Source: Halomonas sp. SpR8 (GTDB lineage Bacteria > Pseudomonadota > Gammaproteobacteria > Pseudomonadales > Halomonadaceae). From it: a DNA stretch of 64,000 nt. Within the stretch, counting starts at the first letter, position 1; each line of letters begins with the position of its first letter. The notes beneath the pieces are model-generated. The model saw only the letters and a program-made list of their open reading frames with translations. It did not search any database and was not told the origin of the DNA. Both the position numbers and the translations under genes were made by a program. Of this stretch, positions 17,034 to 25,136 are shown one piece after another. The DNA lies in contig NZ_JAUAMC010000006.1 of the NCBI RefSeq assembly GCF_031010195.1, positions 1 through 64,000 of the forward strand. The letters run 5' to 3'.

Positions 17034-17720
17034 GTGAAAAACGGACGCGACACGATTAACCAAACGGCTTGGATTGATGCTGCTTACGAGCTGCTGATTG
17101 CCTCGGGAGTCAGTGCCGTCAAGATCGTACCGTTAGCAAAGAAGTTAAAGACATCGCGAACCAGCTTTTACTGGCTATTTAAAGACCGCGAAGAGGTGCT
17201 TACCGCACTACTGGAGAGGTGGGAGCGTCAAAATACACAGGCAGTCATTGAGCAATCGGAGAAATATGCGTCTTCGATTGTGGAAGCCACGCTCAATATC
17301 TTTGACTGTTGGTTTGACCCGGCGGTATTTGATTCTGAATTTGAGTACGCCATTAGAAGCTGGAGTCTGCAAGATCAAGCGGTTGCCAAGCGAGTTAGCC
17401 AAGCCGATAACCTGCGATTGCAAGCGCTGAAAAACATGTTTATCCGCTATGGCTATGACCCATCGGAAGCCGATACCCGTGCTCGCACAGTGTATTTGAT
17501 TCAAATCGGCTATATCTCGATGCATACGCAAGAGACCAAGGATACGCGGATTGGCCGAGTGGCTCAGTACATCAATATTTTCACCGGGCAGCTGTGTACC
17601 CATGCTGATCTTGAGCGGTTTGCTGCACGGCATAAAGCGCGGTTTACGACCGAAGAGATGGCGGCGCAACAGGAGGTAACGGATGAAACCGACATTAACG
17701 CTCGGCATTATCGGCGGTAA
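17034..17720 (+). CDS. TetR-family transcriptional regulator
   Basis: 228 residues from a GTG start that follows AAGAGAGAGA. The N-terminal DNA-binding helices are clear ('DAAYELLIASGVSAVKIVPLAKKLKTSRTSFYWLFKDREEVLTALLERW' region, residues about 13-60), including the FYWLFKDREE turn typical of TetR proteins. The C-terminal ligand domain is unassigned. It is divergent from the flavoprotein gene across the 16938-16974 palindrome and overlaps the following proC-like gene by 38 bp, so the regulator and reductase are co-transcribed. The inducer is likely the substrate of the pathway (inference). Confidence 0.88.
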   Translation: MKNGRDTINQTAWIDAAYELLIASGVSAVKIVPLAKKLKTSRTSFYWLFKDREEVLTALLERWERQNTQAVIEQSEKYASSIVEATLNIFDCWFDPAVFDSEFEYAIRSWSLQDQAVAKRVSQADNLRLQALKNMFIRYGYDPSEADTRARTVYLIQIGYISMHTQETKDTRIGRVAQYINIFTGQLCTHADLERFAARHKARFTTEEMAAQQEVTDETDINARHYRR

Positions 17721-18477
17721 TGGCTGGCTGGGTAGCGCGCTGGGACGTTCTGTGTTGACCAGTAGGCTTATCGCGCCAAACCAGCTGGTGGTAACCGCCA
17801 GTCGTCAGCATAACCGCTACCAGGATTGGCCCGGCGTGACCTGTGTCGAGAGCGCTGATGCACTGCAAGAGGTTGCCGATATCGTCGTGGTGTCAGTGAG
17901 ACCTGATCAGTTCAGTCTACTTACACTGTCGCTTGAAAATCGATTAGTCATTTCGTTAATGGCTAAAGTGCCGATAGCAGCACTTGCACAGGCAACGGGT
18001 AGTGATCGAGTCGTGCGCGCCATGCCCAATGCGGCGGCCGCTATAGGCCAATCCTATACACCCTGGTGCGCGTCTCAGACGGTCAGCCAGGACGAGCGCG
18101 ATTTCGTTCAGCGCCTGTTTTCTGCCTGTGGCGTTAGTGATGAGGTAAATGCTGAATCGCAAATTGATTACCTGACGGCGCTCTCAGGTAGCGGCCCCGC
18201 ATTCCCCGCATTATTGGCGGATGCGTTAATCCGTCATGCCGTTTCTCGAGGCATTACCCCAGAGATGGCGCAGCGCAGCGTGCTGCAAACATTGTTAGGC
18301 GGTAGCCAGCTAATGCTTGAGGAGCGCGCCTCGCCATCCGATATGATCGCCCGCTTTCAGGATTACGGTGGTACAACGACTGAAGGCTTAAACACAATGC
18401 TCCAGCATGGTTTTCGCGAAGCCGTTTATAGCGGTGTAGATGCCGCCCATCGCGCCGCAACCTCAAAACCGAATTAA
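17683..18477 (+). CDS. ProC-like pyrroline-5-carboxylate reductase family protein
   Basis: 264 residues, close to the usual ProC length. The N-terminal Rossmann motif is 'LGIIGGNGWLGSALGRSVL' with GxGxxG reading GGNGWLG. The mid region has 'VVRAMPNAAAAIGQSYTPW', and the signature near residue 165 is 'LTALSGSGPAFPALLADALI'. ProC enzymes reduce pyrroline-5-carboxylate to proline with NAD(P)H. Being divergent and next to a demethylase-like gene and putP, this copy may act on a catabolic imine rather than in housekeeping proline synthesis (inference). An AGGAGGT ribosome site precedes the ATG inside the tetR end. Confidence 0.8.
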   Translation: MKPTLTLGIIGGNGWLGSALGRSVLTSRLIAPNQLVVTASRQHNRYQDWPGVTCVESADALQEVADIVVVSVRPDQFSLLTLSLENRLVISLMAKVPIAALAQATGSDRVVRAMPNAAAAIGQSYTPWCASQTVSQDERDFVQRLFSACGVSDEVNAESQIDYLTALSGSGPAFPALLADALIRHAVSRGITPEMAQRSVLQTLLGGSQLMLEERASPSDMIARFQDYGGTTTEGLNTMLQHGFREAVYSGVDAAHRAATSKPN

Positions 18478-18553
18478 TCGCATATACCGCCGTCATGCTT
18501 TACCGAACGTCCAACAATACAACGCTCTCAGCGTGCTACAAAAAGGAACGAGT

Positions 18554-18625
18554 ATGAACCTCAACAATATGTACGAACTCCCCATAACGGCGCCTCTCGC
18601 TGGTTGGCGACCGATACGAAGATAA
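18554..18625 (+). CDS. Possible 23-residue small protein upstream of putP
   Basis: MNLNNMYELPITAPLAGWRPIRR is preceded by AAAAGGAACG at good spacing and lies alone in the 265-bp gap between the proC-like gene and putP. A strong hairpin follows at 18642-18660. The combination suggests a leader peptide or small regulatory protein for putP, but there is no homology evidence and it may be chance. Confidence 0.35.
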   Translation: MNLNNMYELPITAPLAGWRPIRR

Positions 18626-18641
18626 CTCGCGTATTTGTTTA

Positions 18642-18660
18642 CCGGCAGCGCTACTGCCGG
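18642..18660 (+). promoter_or_regulatory. Hairpin in the putP leader
   Basis: CCGGCAG (18642-18648) pairs perfectly with CTGCCGG (18654-18660) around a 5-base loop, 16 bp after the small reading frame and about 80 bp before putP. No T-run follows, so it could be an attenuation or RNA-stability element rather than a full terminator. Confidence 0.45.
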
Positions 18661-18742
18661 ACAACGACTTGCCATTAATAGTAAAGCGCAGCGCTATGCC
18701 GTGCTGTTAGGCCTACTTTGTGTCTAAAAAGGAGCCAGTTTT

Positions 18743-20242
18743 ATGCTGGATAATAATAACGCGATAGTGATTATCACCTTTGCCCTATATTTCGTTGTAA
18801 TGTTTGTCATTGGTGTTGTCGCCTGGAGGCGGTCATCGGACTTTTCTGATTATGCTTTAGGCGGGCGCACACTGGGTCCATTTGCGACGGCCATTTCGTC
18901 GGGGGCATCTGAAATGTCGGGCTGGTTGATGGTCGCGATGCCTGGGGCTGCCTACCTATCGGGATTATCTTCATTCTGGGTTGCCGGTGGTTTATTGATG
19001 GGCACAATTTTAAACTGGCTAATCGTTGCCCAGCGGTTGCGGGTTTATAGCTTTGTTGCGAATAACTCACTGACGATTCCAGAGTTTCTTGCCGAGCGCT
19101 TTCAACAGAACACCAAGGTGTTACGCGTTATTGCCTCGCTGTTTATTATTGTTTTTTATTTGTTTTATACCAGCTCAGGGTTAGTAGCCGGTGGCAAACT
19201 GCTTAATACCGCTTTTGGTATGAGCTACTCACTTGCTGTTATTCTCGGGGTGCTGGCGATTATCTCTTACACCTTCTTCGGTGGTTACCTAGCCGTCTCT
19301 TGGACTGACGTTTTACAGGGCATCATGATGATTTTTGCCCTCGTGGCTGTTCCCGTCGCTGCCGTGATGGAGCTAGGTGGCATTAACGCTTCTCTAGCAT
19401 CCGTGCAGGAAGCCTCGCCCCTCGTGCTTCAATGGCTAACGAATGCTGCCAGCGGTGAAAACTTAACTTGGATCGCTATTGCAAGCTCGCTCGCCTGGGG
19501 TTTGGGTTACTTCGGCCAGCCCCACTCTTTGGCAAGGTTTGCGGGTATCAATGACCACCGCAATATTCCTTTTGCGCGGCGTGTCGCGGTCTCTTGGACG
19601 GCTATTGGGCTAGTGTGCGCTCTGCTAATCGGCGTTTTAGGTCACGGCTTTTTCCCTGACGGCCTTGATGACCAAGAGCGTATCTTTATGTTTATGATAG
19701 ATATACTGTTTAACCTTGTAGTCTCTGGCGTTTTGCTCACTGCAATTTTAGCCGCCGTTATGTCGACCGCTGATTCGCAGCTGCTTATCTGCTCCTCCAC
19801 CATTGCTGATGATATCTACAAGGCTGTCTTTCGTAAGAATGCTACTCAAAAAGAGTTGCTGGGGGTGGGCCGACTAGCCGTGTTGGGTGTTTCTATTGTT
19901 GCGCTACTGCTCGCACTGGCACCGGGTTCTGAAGTGCTCGGGCTGGTCTCTTACGCTTGGGCTGGGTTTGGCGCTTGCTTTGGCCCCACTCTTATTTTAA
20001 GTCTGTACTGGAAGCGCATGAATCAGTGGGGCGCGCTTGCCGGCATTGTGGTGGGTGGTATTACCGTCATTGTCTGGTCTCGGCTATCGGGTGGGCTATT
20101 CGATCTGTATGAAATCGTCCCTGGCTTCGTTTTCTCGCTTGTCACGATAGTGGGTGTTTCATTGAGCACGGCAGCGCCGTTAGCGTCAGTTTCGCGTCAA
20201 TTCCATGAGATGGAATTAGCGCTCAATAACAATCAGCAGTAG
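18743..20242 (+). CDS. putP: Sodium:proline symporter (PutP family)
   Basis: Na+-coupled solute symporter of the SSS family, 499 residues with about 13 membrane segments. The PutP signature 'SDYALGGRTLGPFATAISSGASEMSGWLM' is well preserved, as are 'GYLAVSWTDVLQGIMM' and 'AVMSTADSQLLICSSTI' with the Na+-site residues. AAAAAGGAGC precedes the ATG. Next to the flavoprotein, tetR and proC-like genes it may import proline or a methylated proline derivative; the exact substrate cannot be read from the sequence. Confidence 0.9.
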   Translation: MLDNNNAIVIITFALYFVVMFVIGVVAWRRSSDFSDYALGGRTLGPFATAISSGASEMSGWLMVAMPGAAYLSGLSSFWVAGGLLMGTILNWLIVAQRLRVYSFVANNSLTIPEFLAERFQQNTKVLRVIASLFIIVFYLFYTSSGLVAGGKLLNTAFGMSYSLAVILGVLAIISYTFFGGYLAVSWTDVLQGIMMIFALVAVPVAAVMELGGINASLASVQEASPLVLQWLTNAASGENLTWIAIASSLAWGLGYFGQPHSLARFAGINDHRNIPFARRVAVSWTAIGLVCALLIGVLGHGFFPDGLDDQERIFMFMIDILFNLVVSGVLLTAILAAVMSTADSQLLICSSTIADDIYKAVFRKNATQKELLGVGRLAVLGVSIVALLLALAPGSEVLGLVSYAWAGFGACFGPTLILSLYWKRMNQWGALAGIVVGGITVIVWSRLSGGLFDLYEIVPGFVFSLVTIVGVSLSTAAPLASVSRQFHEMELALNNNQQ

Positions 20243-20392
20243 GTAAATGCATGAAGAACCTCATCGCGGTTAAGGGGATGCGTGCCCAGGCGGAGGATCG
20301 AGAGCCTGCTTAAGGTTCGTTATGGCGATCGCTGTAGAGGGCCAATAGCTGTAGGATTTATATTTCTTGCTGCCTTACGAACGGAGATTACT

Positions 20393-20938
20393 ATGCTCAT
20401 GCGCTGCGCAACGCTGTTAACGACTCTTCTCTTAATCAGTTCTCCACTGTTGGCTGCCCACCACGGCGACGACCACAACGACGCCATGCCAGGGCAGACC
20501 TCGCATATGGAGATAGCGCAACCCTGGGCCCGAGCCACGCCGCCAGGAGCCGCGACGGGCGGCGGTTTCGTGACGATCACTAACAGTGGTGAGGGGAGTG
20601 ACACCTTAGTAGGCGCGACTAGCTCACTCACTGATCGGGTTGAGATCCATACCATGGAGATGGATGGTGACGTCATGCGTATGCAGCATCTCCCTGGTGG
20701 GGTTGAGATCCCCGCCGGTGAAACGGTGACCCTAGCGCCTGGTGGCCTGCACCTAATGTTTATGGGGCTATCTTCACCAATTGAGGAAGGTCAGCCTATC
20801 GCTGTGACGCTGGAGTTTCAGCACGCTGGGAGTATTGAGGCTGAACTGCAGGTAGTTCCGGTAGGCGCTTCACCCGAGGGAGAAGATGGTGACCATGGCG
20901 ATCACCACCATGAAGCGCATGGAGAAATGGCACATTAA
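20393..20938 (+). CDS. PCuAC-type periplasmic copper chaperone 1
   Basis: Copper(I)-binding periplasmic protein, 181 residues from the ATG at 20393, which follows ACGGAGATT and opens the signal peptide MLMRCATLLTTLLLISSPLLA; an upstream in-frame start at 20282 lacks these. The Cu-ligand pattern runs from 'RVEIHTMEMDGDVMRMQHL' to 'LAPGGLHLMFMGL' (histidine/methionine ligands). A histidine-rich tail (HGDHHHEAHGEMAH) adds further metal binding. PCuAC proteins deliver copper to cytochrome oxidase. The genes downstream on the other strand (PepSY, DUF2946) fit a copper or metal theme. Confidence 0.87.
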   Translation: MLMRCATLLTTLLLISSPLLAAHHGDDHNDAMPGQTSHMEIAQPWARATPPGAATGGGFVTITNSGEGSDTLVGATSSLTDRVEIHTMEMDGDVMRMQHLPGGVEIPAGETVTLAPGGLHLMFMGLSSPIEEGQPIAVTLEFQHAGSIEAELQVVPVGASPEGEDGDHGDHHHEAHGEMAH

Positions 20939-20964
20939 TTCAGCGGCGCGATACTCTGCTTCTT

Positions 20965-20999
20965 TTCATCAACGCCGAGGAATAGTTGGCGTTGATGAA
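20965..20999. terminator. Bidirectional terminator hairpin
   Basis: TTCATCAACGCC (20965-20976) and GGCGTTGATGAA (20988-20999) form a perfect 12-bp stem with an 11-base loop between the convergent PCuAC and PepSY genes. Confidence 0.65.
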
Positions 21000-21017
21000 T
21001 AAGGGGCTAAGTAACAA

Positions 21018-22358
21018 TTAGGCGGCTTGCTTAGCTAATCGTCTTTCCTGAAGACGCTGAACGAGTAGCCAATCAATCAATAGCATCACGATCAATGAAG
21101 CGCCGACTAGCGGGAAAATAATCCCCCCGACCACCAAAATCGCAATCAGGCCGCGGAAAACGCGCTTATCCGTCGGTAGGGGCGGTACGCCCATTGCACC
21201 GCTGGGGCGTCGCTTCCACCACATTACCGCTGCCGATACAGCCAGCAGAATGATCGCCAAGCAGACCGCCAGCAGGAACAGCTGGTTCACCAAGCCAAAC
21301 TCCTGTCCCATATGCACATTGATCCCAAACTCCAACCATCTGCCCAGTGGGCCGTAATCAGCGTAGCTCATGTCTACCAGCGGCTCGCCGCTGTACGGGT
21401 CGAGATGAATAACGCGCTGCTGGCTGAGGTCGTCTGGGTAGATCGAGCCGGTATAAACGCCGGCAGCGGAATTCGGCAGGTTCACTGCGTAACCCTGCTG
21501 TAAGCCCAACTGCTCGAACGCGGCCACGGCATTGTTCAAGCCGATACGCGGTGTTGGTGTAGGGGGCGGCGTGGACTCCGGCATTTGGGCCTGCTCCAGA
21601 GACCAGCTGGTCGTGCCTTGGTCGCTGAGATAGGCGTTGGACATCGGGACTTCAACGCGAACGCCAGAGGGATAGCCAAAGTTGTTCCCGTTGGCCCACT
21701 CGTTCACCTGCGCGCCCCATACACCCGACCAAGGCATGCCTGTAATCGCCAGAAAGACTAGAAAGCCGCCGACAAAAACACCCAGTACGGCATGAAGGTC
21801 GCGCCAAAACACCCGGCTTTTCGGTTTGCCGCGCACGCTAACCACGCCGCCATTGCCCTTGCCACGTGGCCACCAAAGATAAATGCCGGTGAGCACCAGC
21901 AGGATCGACCAGCCTGCGGCGATTTCGATGACTTTCCGAGCCGTGGAACCGAAATATTTAAAGCTATGCAGATAGCGCACGGTCCACATTACGGTGCCCC
22001 GGTCATCCAGCGAGCCGAGCACTTCGGCGGTGTAGGGGTTTACATAAACAGCTAATCGCTCTCCCTCTGGGGTCGTGACGGTAATTTCCGCCGAGCTCTC
22101 CGGTGTCGGCGGCGAGGTGTATTTCACCGCCGTGCCGGGGTGGGTATCTAACGCGGCGCTCACCAAGGAAGCCGGCGGTTGGGTAACTTCTTGAACAGCC
22201 ACACGTTTGAGATCAGCATGGATCAGCGCATCCAGCTCGTCATGAAAGAGATAAAGCGCTCCGGTGATCGAAAGCGTGATTAAGAACGGTAGGACTAGCA
22301 GGCCCGCATAAAAGTGCCACCGCCATACCGCGCGGTATAAATCGAAAGGTTTAGACAT
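21018..22358 (-). CDS. PepSY-associated membrane protein
   Basis: 446 residues with the PepSY-TM layout: an N-terminal helix ('WRWHFYAGLLVLPFLITLSITGALYLF'), a periplasmic PepSY-like region, a helix beginning 'VIEIAAGWSILLVLTGIYLWWP', another around 'DLHAVLGVFVGGFLVFLAITG', a second periplasmic region, and paired C-terminal helices. Histidines in the membrane segments suggest haem-linked electron transfer. Family members are linked to ferric-siderophore or copper reduction. No TonB receptor gene is adjacent, so the substrate is open. The flanking copper-type genes make a metal role likely. Confidence 0.8.
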   Translation of the reverse strand: MSKPFDLYRAVWRWHFYAGLLVLPFLITLSITGALYLFHDELDALIHADLKRVAVQEVTQPPASLVSAALDTHPGTAVKYTSPPTPESSAEITVTTPEGERLAVYVNPYTAEVLGSLDDRGTVMWTVRYLHSFKYFGSTARKVIEIAAGWSILLVLTGIYLWWPRGKGNGGVVSVRGKPKSRVFWRDLHAVLGVFVGGFLVFLAITGMPWSGVWGAQVNEWANGNNFGYPSGVRVEVPMSNAYLSDQGTTSWSLEQAQMPESTPPPTPTPRIGLNNAVAAFEQLGLQQGYAVNLPNSAAGVYTGSIYPDDLSQQRVIHLDPYSGEPLVDMSYADYGPLGRWLEFGINVHMGQEFGLVNQLFLLAVCLAIILLAVSAAVMWWKRRPSGAMGVPPLPTDKRVFRGLIAILVVGGIIFPLVGASLIVMLLIDWLLVQRLQERRLAKQAA

Positions 22359-22504
22359 AGGAGAAGCTCCAGGCCGTTATGCGACCATGGCCGAAGATGT
22401 TTGGGAGCCCCACGGCGCGGAGCAGCCCAATGCATCAACAGCAGGCATCTGTAATAGCGCCTGACAGCCATAAAAGGCGGTCGGGCTGGCTGAGTTGTGT
22501 GGTA

Positions 22505-22894
22505 TTAAACGGTACTCAGCAAAGGCGGTGCTCGGGTTAACGCGTGGGGATAGTTGTGCAAGGCGGCAATGCCCTGCACGAACACCGTCGGTAGCTGCAT
22601 AGGCGTGATAAACGCGCGTATGCCGATGGCAGGTAAATAGGTATGAGAGGTGGGGGAGTGCTGCCACACCACGCAGTATTCACACTGATGGTGCCAGTGT
22701 GCGTGAGAACCTGAAGAGCTGGAAGGTTCTGGAAGCGTTCCGCAAAGCTCAGCATCATAGGCGGCGTGGTGCGCTTGCTTCGCTGCCTGCAGCTGTGAAA
22801 AGAGGGGGCCCACAAGCAGCAGATACATCGCCACCAGCGCCATGAAAAGCGCAGTGCGATACCAAACAGAGCCTGCTGAACGTGATAGTTGCAT
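22505..22894 (-). CDS. DUF2946-family small protein
   Basis: 129 residues: an N-terminal membrane segment ('TALFMALVAMYLLLVGPLF'), a histidine-rich stretch, and the family motif 'HWHHQCEYCVVW' with a CxxC, which fits DUF2946. Its function is unknown; it is often found with copper genes and TonB receptors. It is transcribed ahead of the PepSY gene with a 146-bp gap that shows nothing recognisable. Confidence 0.65.
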   Translation of the reverse strand: MQLSRSAGSVWYRTALFMALVAMYLLLVGPLFSQLQAAKQAHHAAYDAELCGTLPEPSSSSGSHAHWHHQCEYCVVWQHSPTSHTYLPAIGIRAFITPMQLPTVFVQGIAALHNYPHALTRAPPLLSTV

Positions 22895-23023
22895 CTACTC
22901 GATACGCTTTATGGACAGGGTTTTATGTTGTTACACAAACGTCCTCGTAATCTTAGCGGAAAGCGCTTTATTGATAAGTAAAATTTGTGCGGTCAATTGC
23001 CACGTGCTGACAGACAGGAGCCT

Positions 23024-23051
23024 TGACGGTTTAAGTTATCCACACCCGGTT
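23024..23051 (+). repeat. Direct repeat copy 3 (short) of the urtE-end sequence
   Basis: TGACGGTTTAAGTTATCCAC and the next eight bases (ACCCGGTT) equal 6263-6290 at all 28 positions; copy 2 (14637-14676) shares the first 21. It lies in the 227-bp gap between the DUF2946 gene and the metal ABC permease, so the block 14677-23023 also lies between two copies. Confidence 0.75.
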
Positions 23052-23121
23052 TGACGCGAGTTCGCCAAGCCCTTTTAGCAGTGGGTGCGTGCTTCCCGCC
23101 AAGTGGGTAGCTGCTGCGCGG

Positions 23122-24042
23122 TTAAGGCGAGGTGGGTGGCTCTACTGGGGCCTTACGGGCATGGCGGCGCTTGGCCAACTGGGTAAGCACGCCGTAGCGG
23201 GGCCCCGCCAAAAAGGCGAGCATGAGAAAAACGCCGGTCATCACCGCCATCATGCCGCCAATAGAGACGTTCAGGTGGATAGCGAGGTAGTAGCCGGAAA
23301 GGCTTGAGGCTATCGAGATCAGTGCGCCGATGATAAACATCATCCACAGACGGTCGGTGAGCAGGTAAGCCGCCGAGGCGGGGACGATGGCAAAGGCGAT
23401 AAACAGCACTGCACCGACCGCGTCAAAGGCCGCTACGGCGGTGGAACTGGTCAGCATTAACAGCCCATAGAAGAGAATCGTCGGCATAAAGCCAAAGGTC
23501 TTGGCCAGCGCCGGATCAAACGTTGCCAGCTTCAGTTCTTTGTAAAATAGCCCGATAAAGCCGTAGTTGAGAAGCGTCATGACGCTCATTGAAACTAGCG
23601 CCTGGGGCACGGGCAAGCCCCACAGGTCGATCGTATCCAGCCAGACAAAACCAATCTCGCCCAGTAGCACGGTGTGGGTATCGATATGCACATCGTGGGC
23701 GTAGACATTGAGCAATAGCACGCCAATCGAGAAGAGCGCAGGAAATACCAGGCCGATGGCCGCGTCCTGTTTGACGCGCTTGGTATTGGCCAGCGCCTCG
23801 GTCAGCAGTACCGTTAAAAGACCGGTTAATGCCGCGCCGACCAGTTGGATGGGCCCGCTCTGCTGCTGGGTCAAAAGCCAGACAATTACGATGCCAAAGA
23901 CGATCGAGTGGCTAATGGCATCGGATAGCATACTGTTGCCGCGCAGCACCAGAAAGGTACCTACCGCCGACGAGGCGATGCCCACCATGGCACCGACCAG
24001 GATAATAGGGAGGGCCGTGTTGGTCAGTAGCTCCGCGATCAT
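23122..24042 (-). CDS. Mn/Zn/Fe-type ABC transporter permease 2
   Basis: 306-residue inner-membrane permease of the ABC-3 family (ZnuB, MntD, TroD). About eight to nine hydrophobic segments; family features include 'GNSMLSDAISHSIVFGIVI' and 'AAFDAVGAVLFIAFAIVPASAAYLL'. It is the last gene of a four-gene operon transcribed leftward and overlaps the preceding permease by four bases. Together with three upstream genes (binding protein, ATPase, permease 1) it matches the mntABCD/troABCD layout. Confidence 0.9.
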   Translation of the reverse strand: MIAELLTNTALPIILVGAMVGIASSAVGTFLVLRGNSMLSDAISHSIVFGIVIVWLLTQQQSGPIQLVGAALTGLLTVLLTEALANTKRVKQDAAIGLVFPALFSIGVLLLNVYAHDVHIDTHTVLLGEIGFVWLDTIDLWGLPVPQALVSMSVMTLLNYGFIGLFYKELKLATFDPALAKTFGFMPTILFYGLLMLTSSTAVAAFDAVGAVLFIAFAIVPASAAYLLTDRLWMMFIIGALISIASSLSGYYLAIHLNVSIGGMMAVMTGVFLMLAFLAGPRYGVLTQLAKRRHARKAPVEPPTSP

Positions 24043-25133
24043 GGCGCGACCTCCTCAAACGTCGCCACCACGCGTTTGGCCGCCGCTTGGCCTTGGGGCG
24101 TCAGTGACCACTCGATGCCATCGTCAGGGGAACGGGCGAGGTAGCCTTGGCGGTTGAGTTTGCCCAGCACTCGGCGCGAGCCAAACGTCGTCCGGTAGCG
24201 CTGGGCGGCGCGGGGGTGCTTATAAAAGGTGTAGAGCAGTTGCTGTCTTTGGAGCGCCTCTTTTTGGCGGTAGTGCTTGATGGCGCCCCAGAGTAGGCCC
24301 CGGCCAGGGGCTAGCGCCAGCGAGATGAGCACGATCGCCGTCGCGGTGAGAATAATCAGCGGACCGGTCGCCAAACCGCGCGAAAGGGTGCTGATAGTGG
24401 CGCCTGACACACCGCTCACAATCCCGACTCCCGCAGCAATGGCGAGCATGCTGCCAAGGTGGCGGCTCCACTGGCGCGCGGCAGCAGCTGGCGCTACGAT
24501 CATTGCCGCCATCAATATCACCCCGACCATTTGCAGACCGACCACCACGGCCAACGCCACCATCGCGGTTAGCGTTGCCTCGATGGCGGTGGTGGGCATG
24601 CCAAGCGTGCGCGCGTATTCGGCATCGAACGTCACCAGCTTGGCCTGTTTCCAGAATATGCCCAGTAGCGCGAGGGTAGCCAACGTAATCGCACCCATTA
24701 TCCATAGATCCGAGCGCAGCGTTGCGGCAGCCTGACCGAACAGAAATGCCTCCAAACCGCCCTGGGAGGCGTTGTTGGTGCCCTGAATATAGGTCAACAG
24801 CACAATGCCCAGGGCGAAAAAGATGCTCAGACAAACGCCAATGGCCGCATCTGTTTTGAGGCGGCTATGACGGGTCAAAAGCAGCATTGTCAGCGCGGCA
24901 AGCGAGCCGGTGGCCAGTGCGCCAATAATAATCCCACCGATATCGCGGCTGCCGGTGATAATGAAGCTAAGGCACACCCCGGGGAGCGCTGCGTGGGACA
25001 GCGCGTCGCCCAGCAGGCTCTGGCGGCGCAGCATCGCAAAGCAGCCCAAGGGGCCACTGATCAGCCCCAGCAGCGAAGCCCCTATCACGACATTTTGAAA
25101 AGTATAATCCGACAGAAGGTCGAGCCACTGCAT
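24039..25133 (-). CDS. Mn/Zn/Fe-type ABC transporter permease 1 with C-terminal winged-helix extension
   Basis: 364 residues, about 80 longer than a simple permease. The ABC-3 membrane part carries 'RRQSLLGDALSHAALPGVCLSF' and 'VGVILMAAMIVAPAAAARQW'. After the last helix a soluble tail ('QQLLYTFYKHPRAAQRYRTTFGSRRVLGKLNRQGYLARSPDDGIEWSLTPQG' region) resembles a winged-helix metal-repressor-like domain, as known in TroC/MntC-type permeases. It may sense metal or simply cap the channel. The stop overlaps permease 2 by four bases. Confidence 0.88.
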   Translation of the reverse strand: MQWLDLLSDYTFQNVVIGASLLGLISGPLGCFAMLRRQSLLGDALSHAALPGVCLSFIITGSRDIGGIIIGALATGSLAALTMLLLTRHSRLKTDAAIGVCLSIFFALGIVLLTYIQGTNNASQGGLEAFLFGQAAATLRSDLWIMGAITLATLALLGIFWKQAKLVTFDAEYARTLGMPTTAIEATLTAMVALAVVVGLQMVGVILMAAMIVAPAAAARQWSRHLGSMLAIAAGVGIVSGVSGATISTLSRGLATGPLIILTATAIVLISLALAPGRGLLWGAIKHYRQKEALQRQQLLYTFYKHPRAAQRYRTTFGSRRVLGKLNRQGYLARSPDDGIEWSLTPQGQAAAKRVVATFEEVAP

Positions 25134-25136
25134 GGG

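Noticed and set aside
20251..20313. 20-codon frame after putP
   Set aside because: No convincing ribosome site or conserved feature; the gap is better read as an untranslated region.
22377..22667. 96-residue frame between the PepSY and DUF2946 genes
   Set aside because: It overlaps the better-supported DUF2946 gene in another frame and has no family features.
6244..23051. The three urtE-end repeats as a CRISPR-like or integron array
   Set aside because: Spacing is about 8.4 kb, the copies are unequal in length, and neither cas nor integron integrase genes or attC folds are seen.
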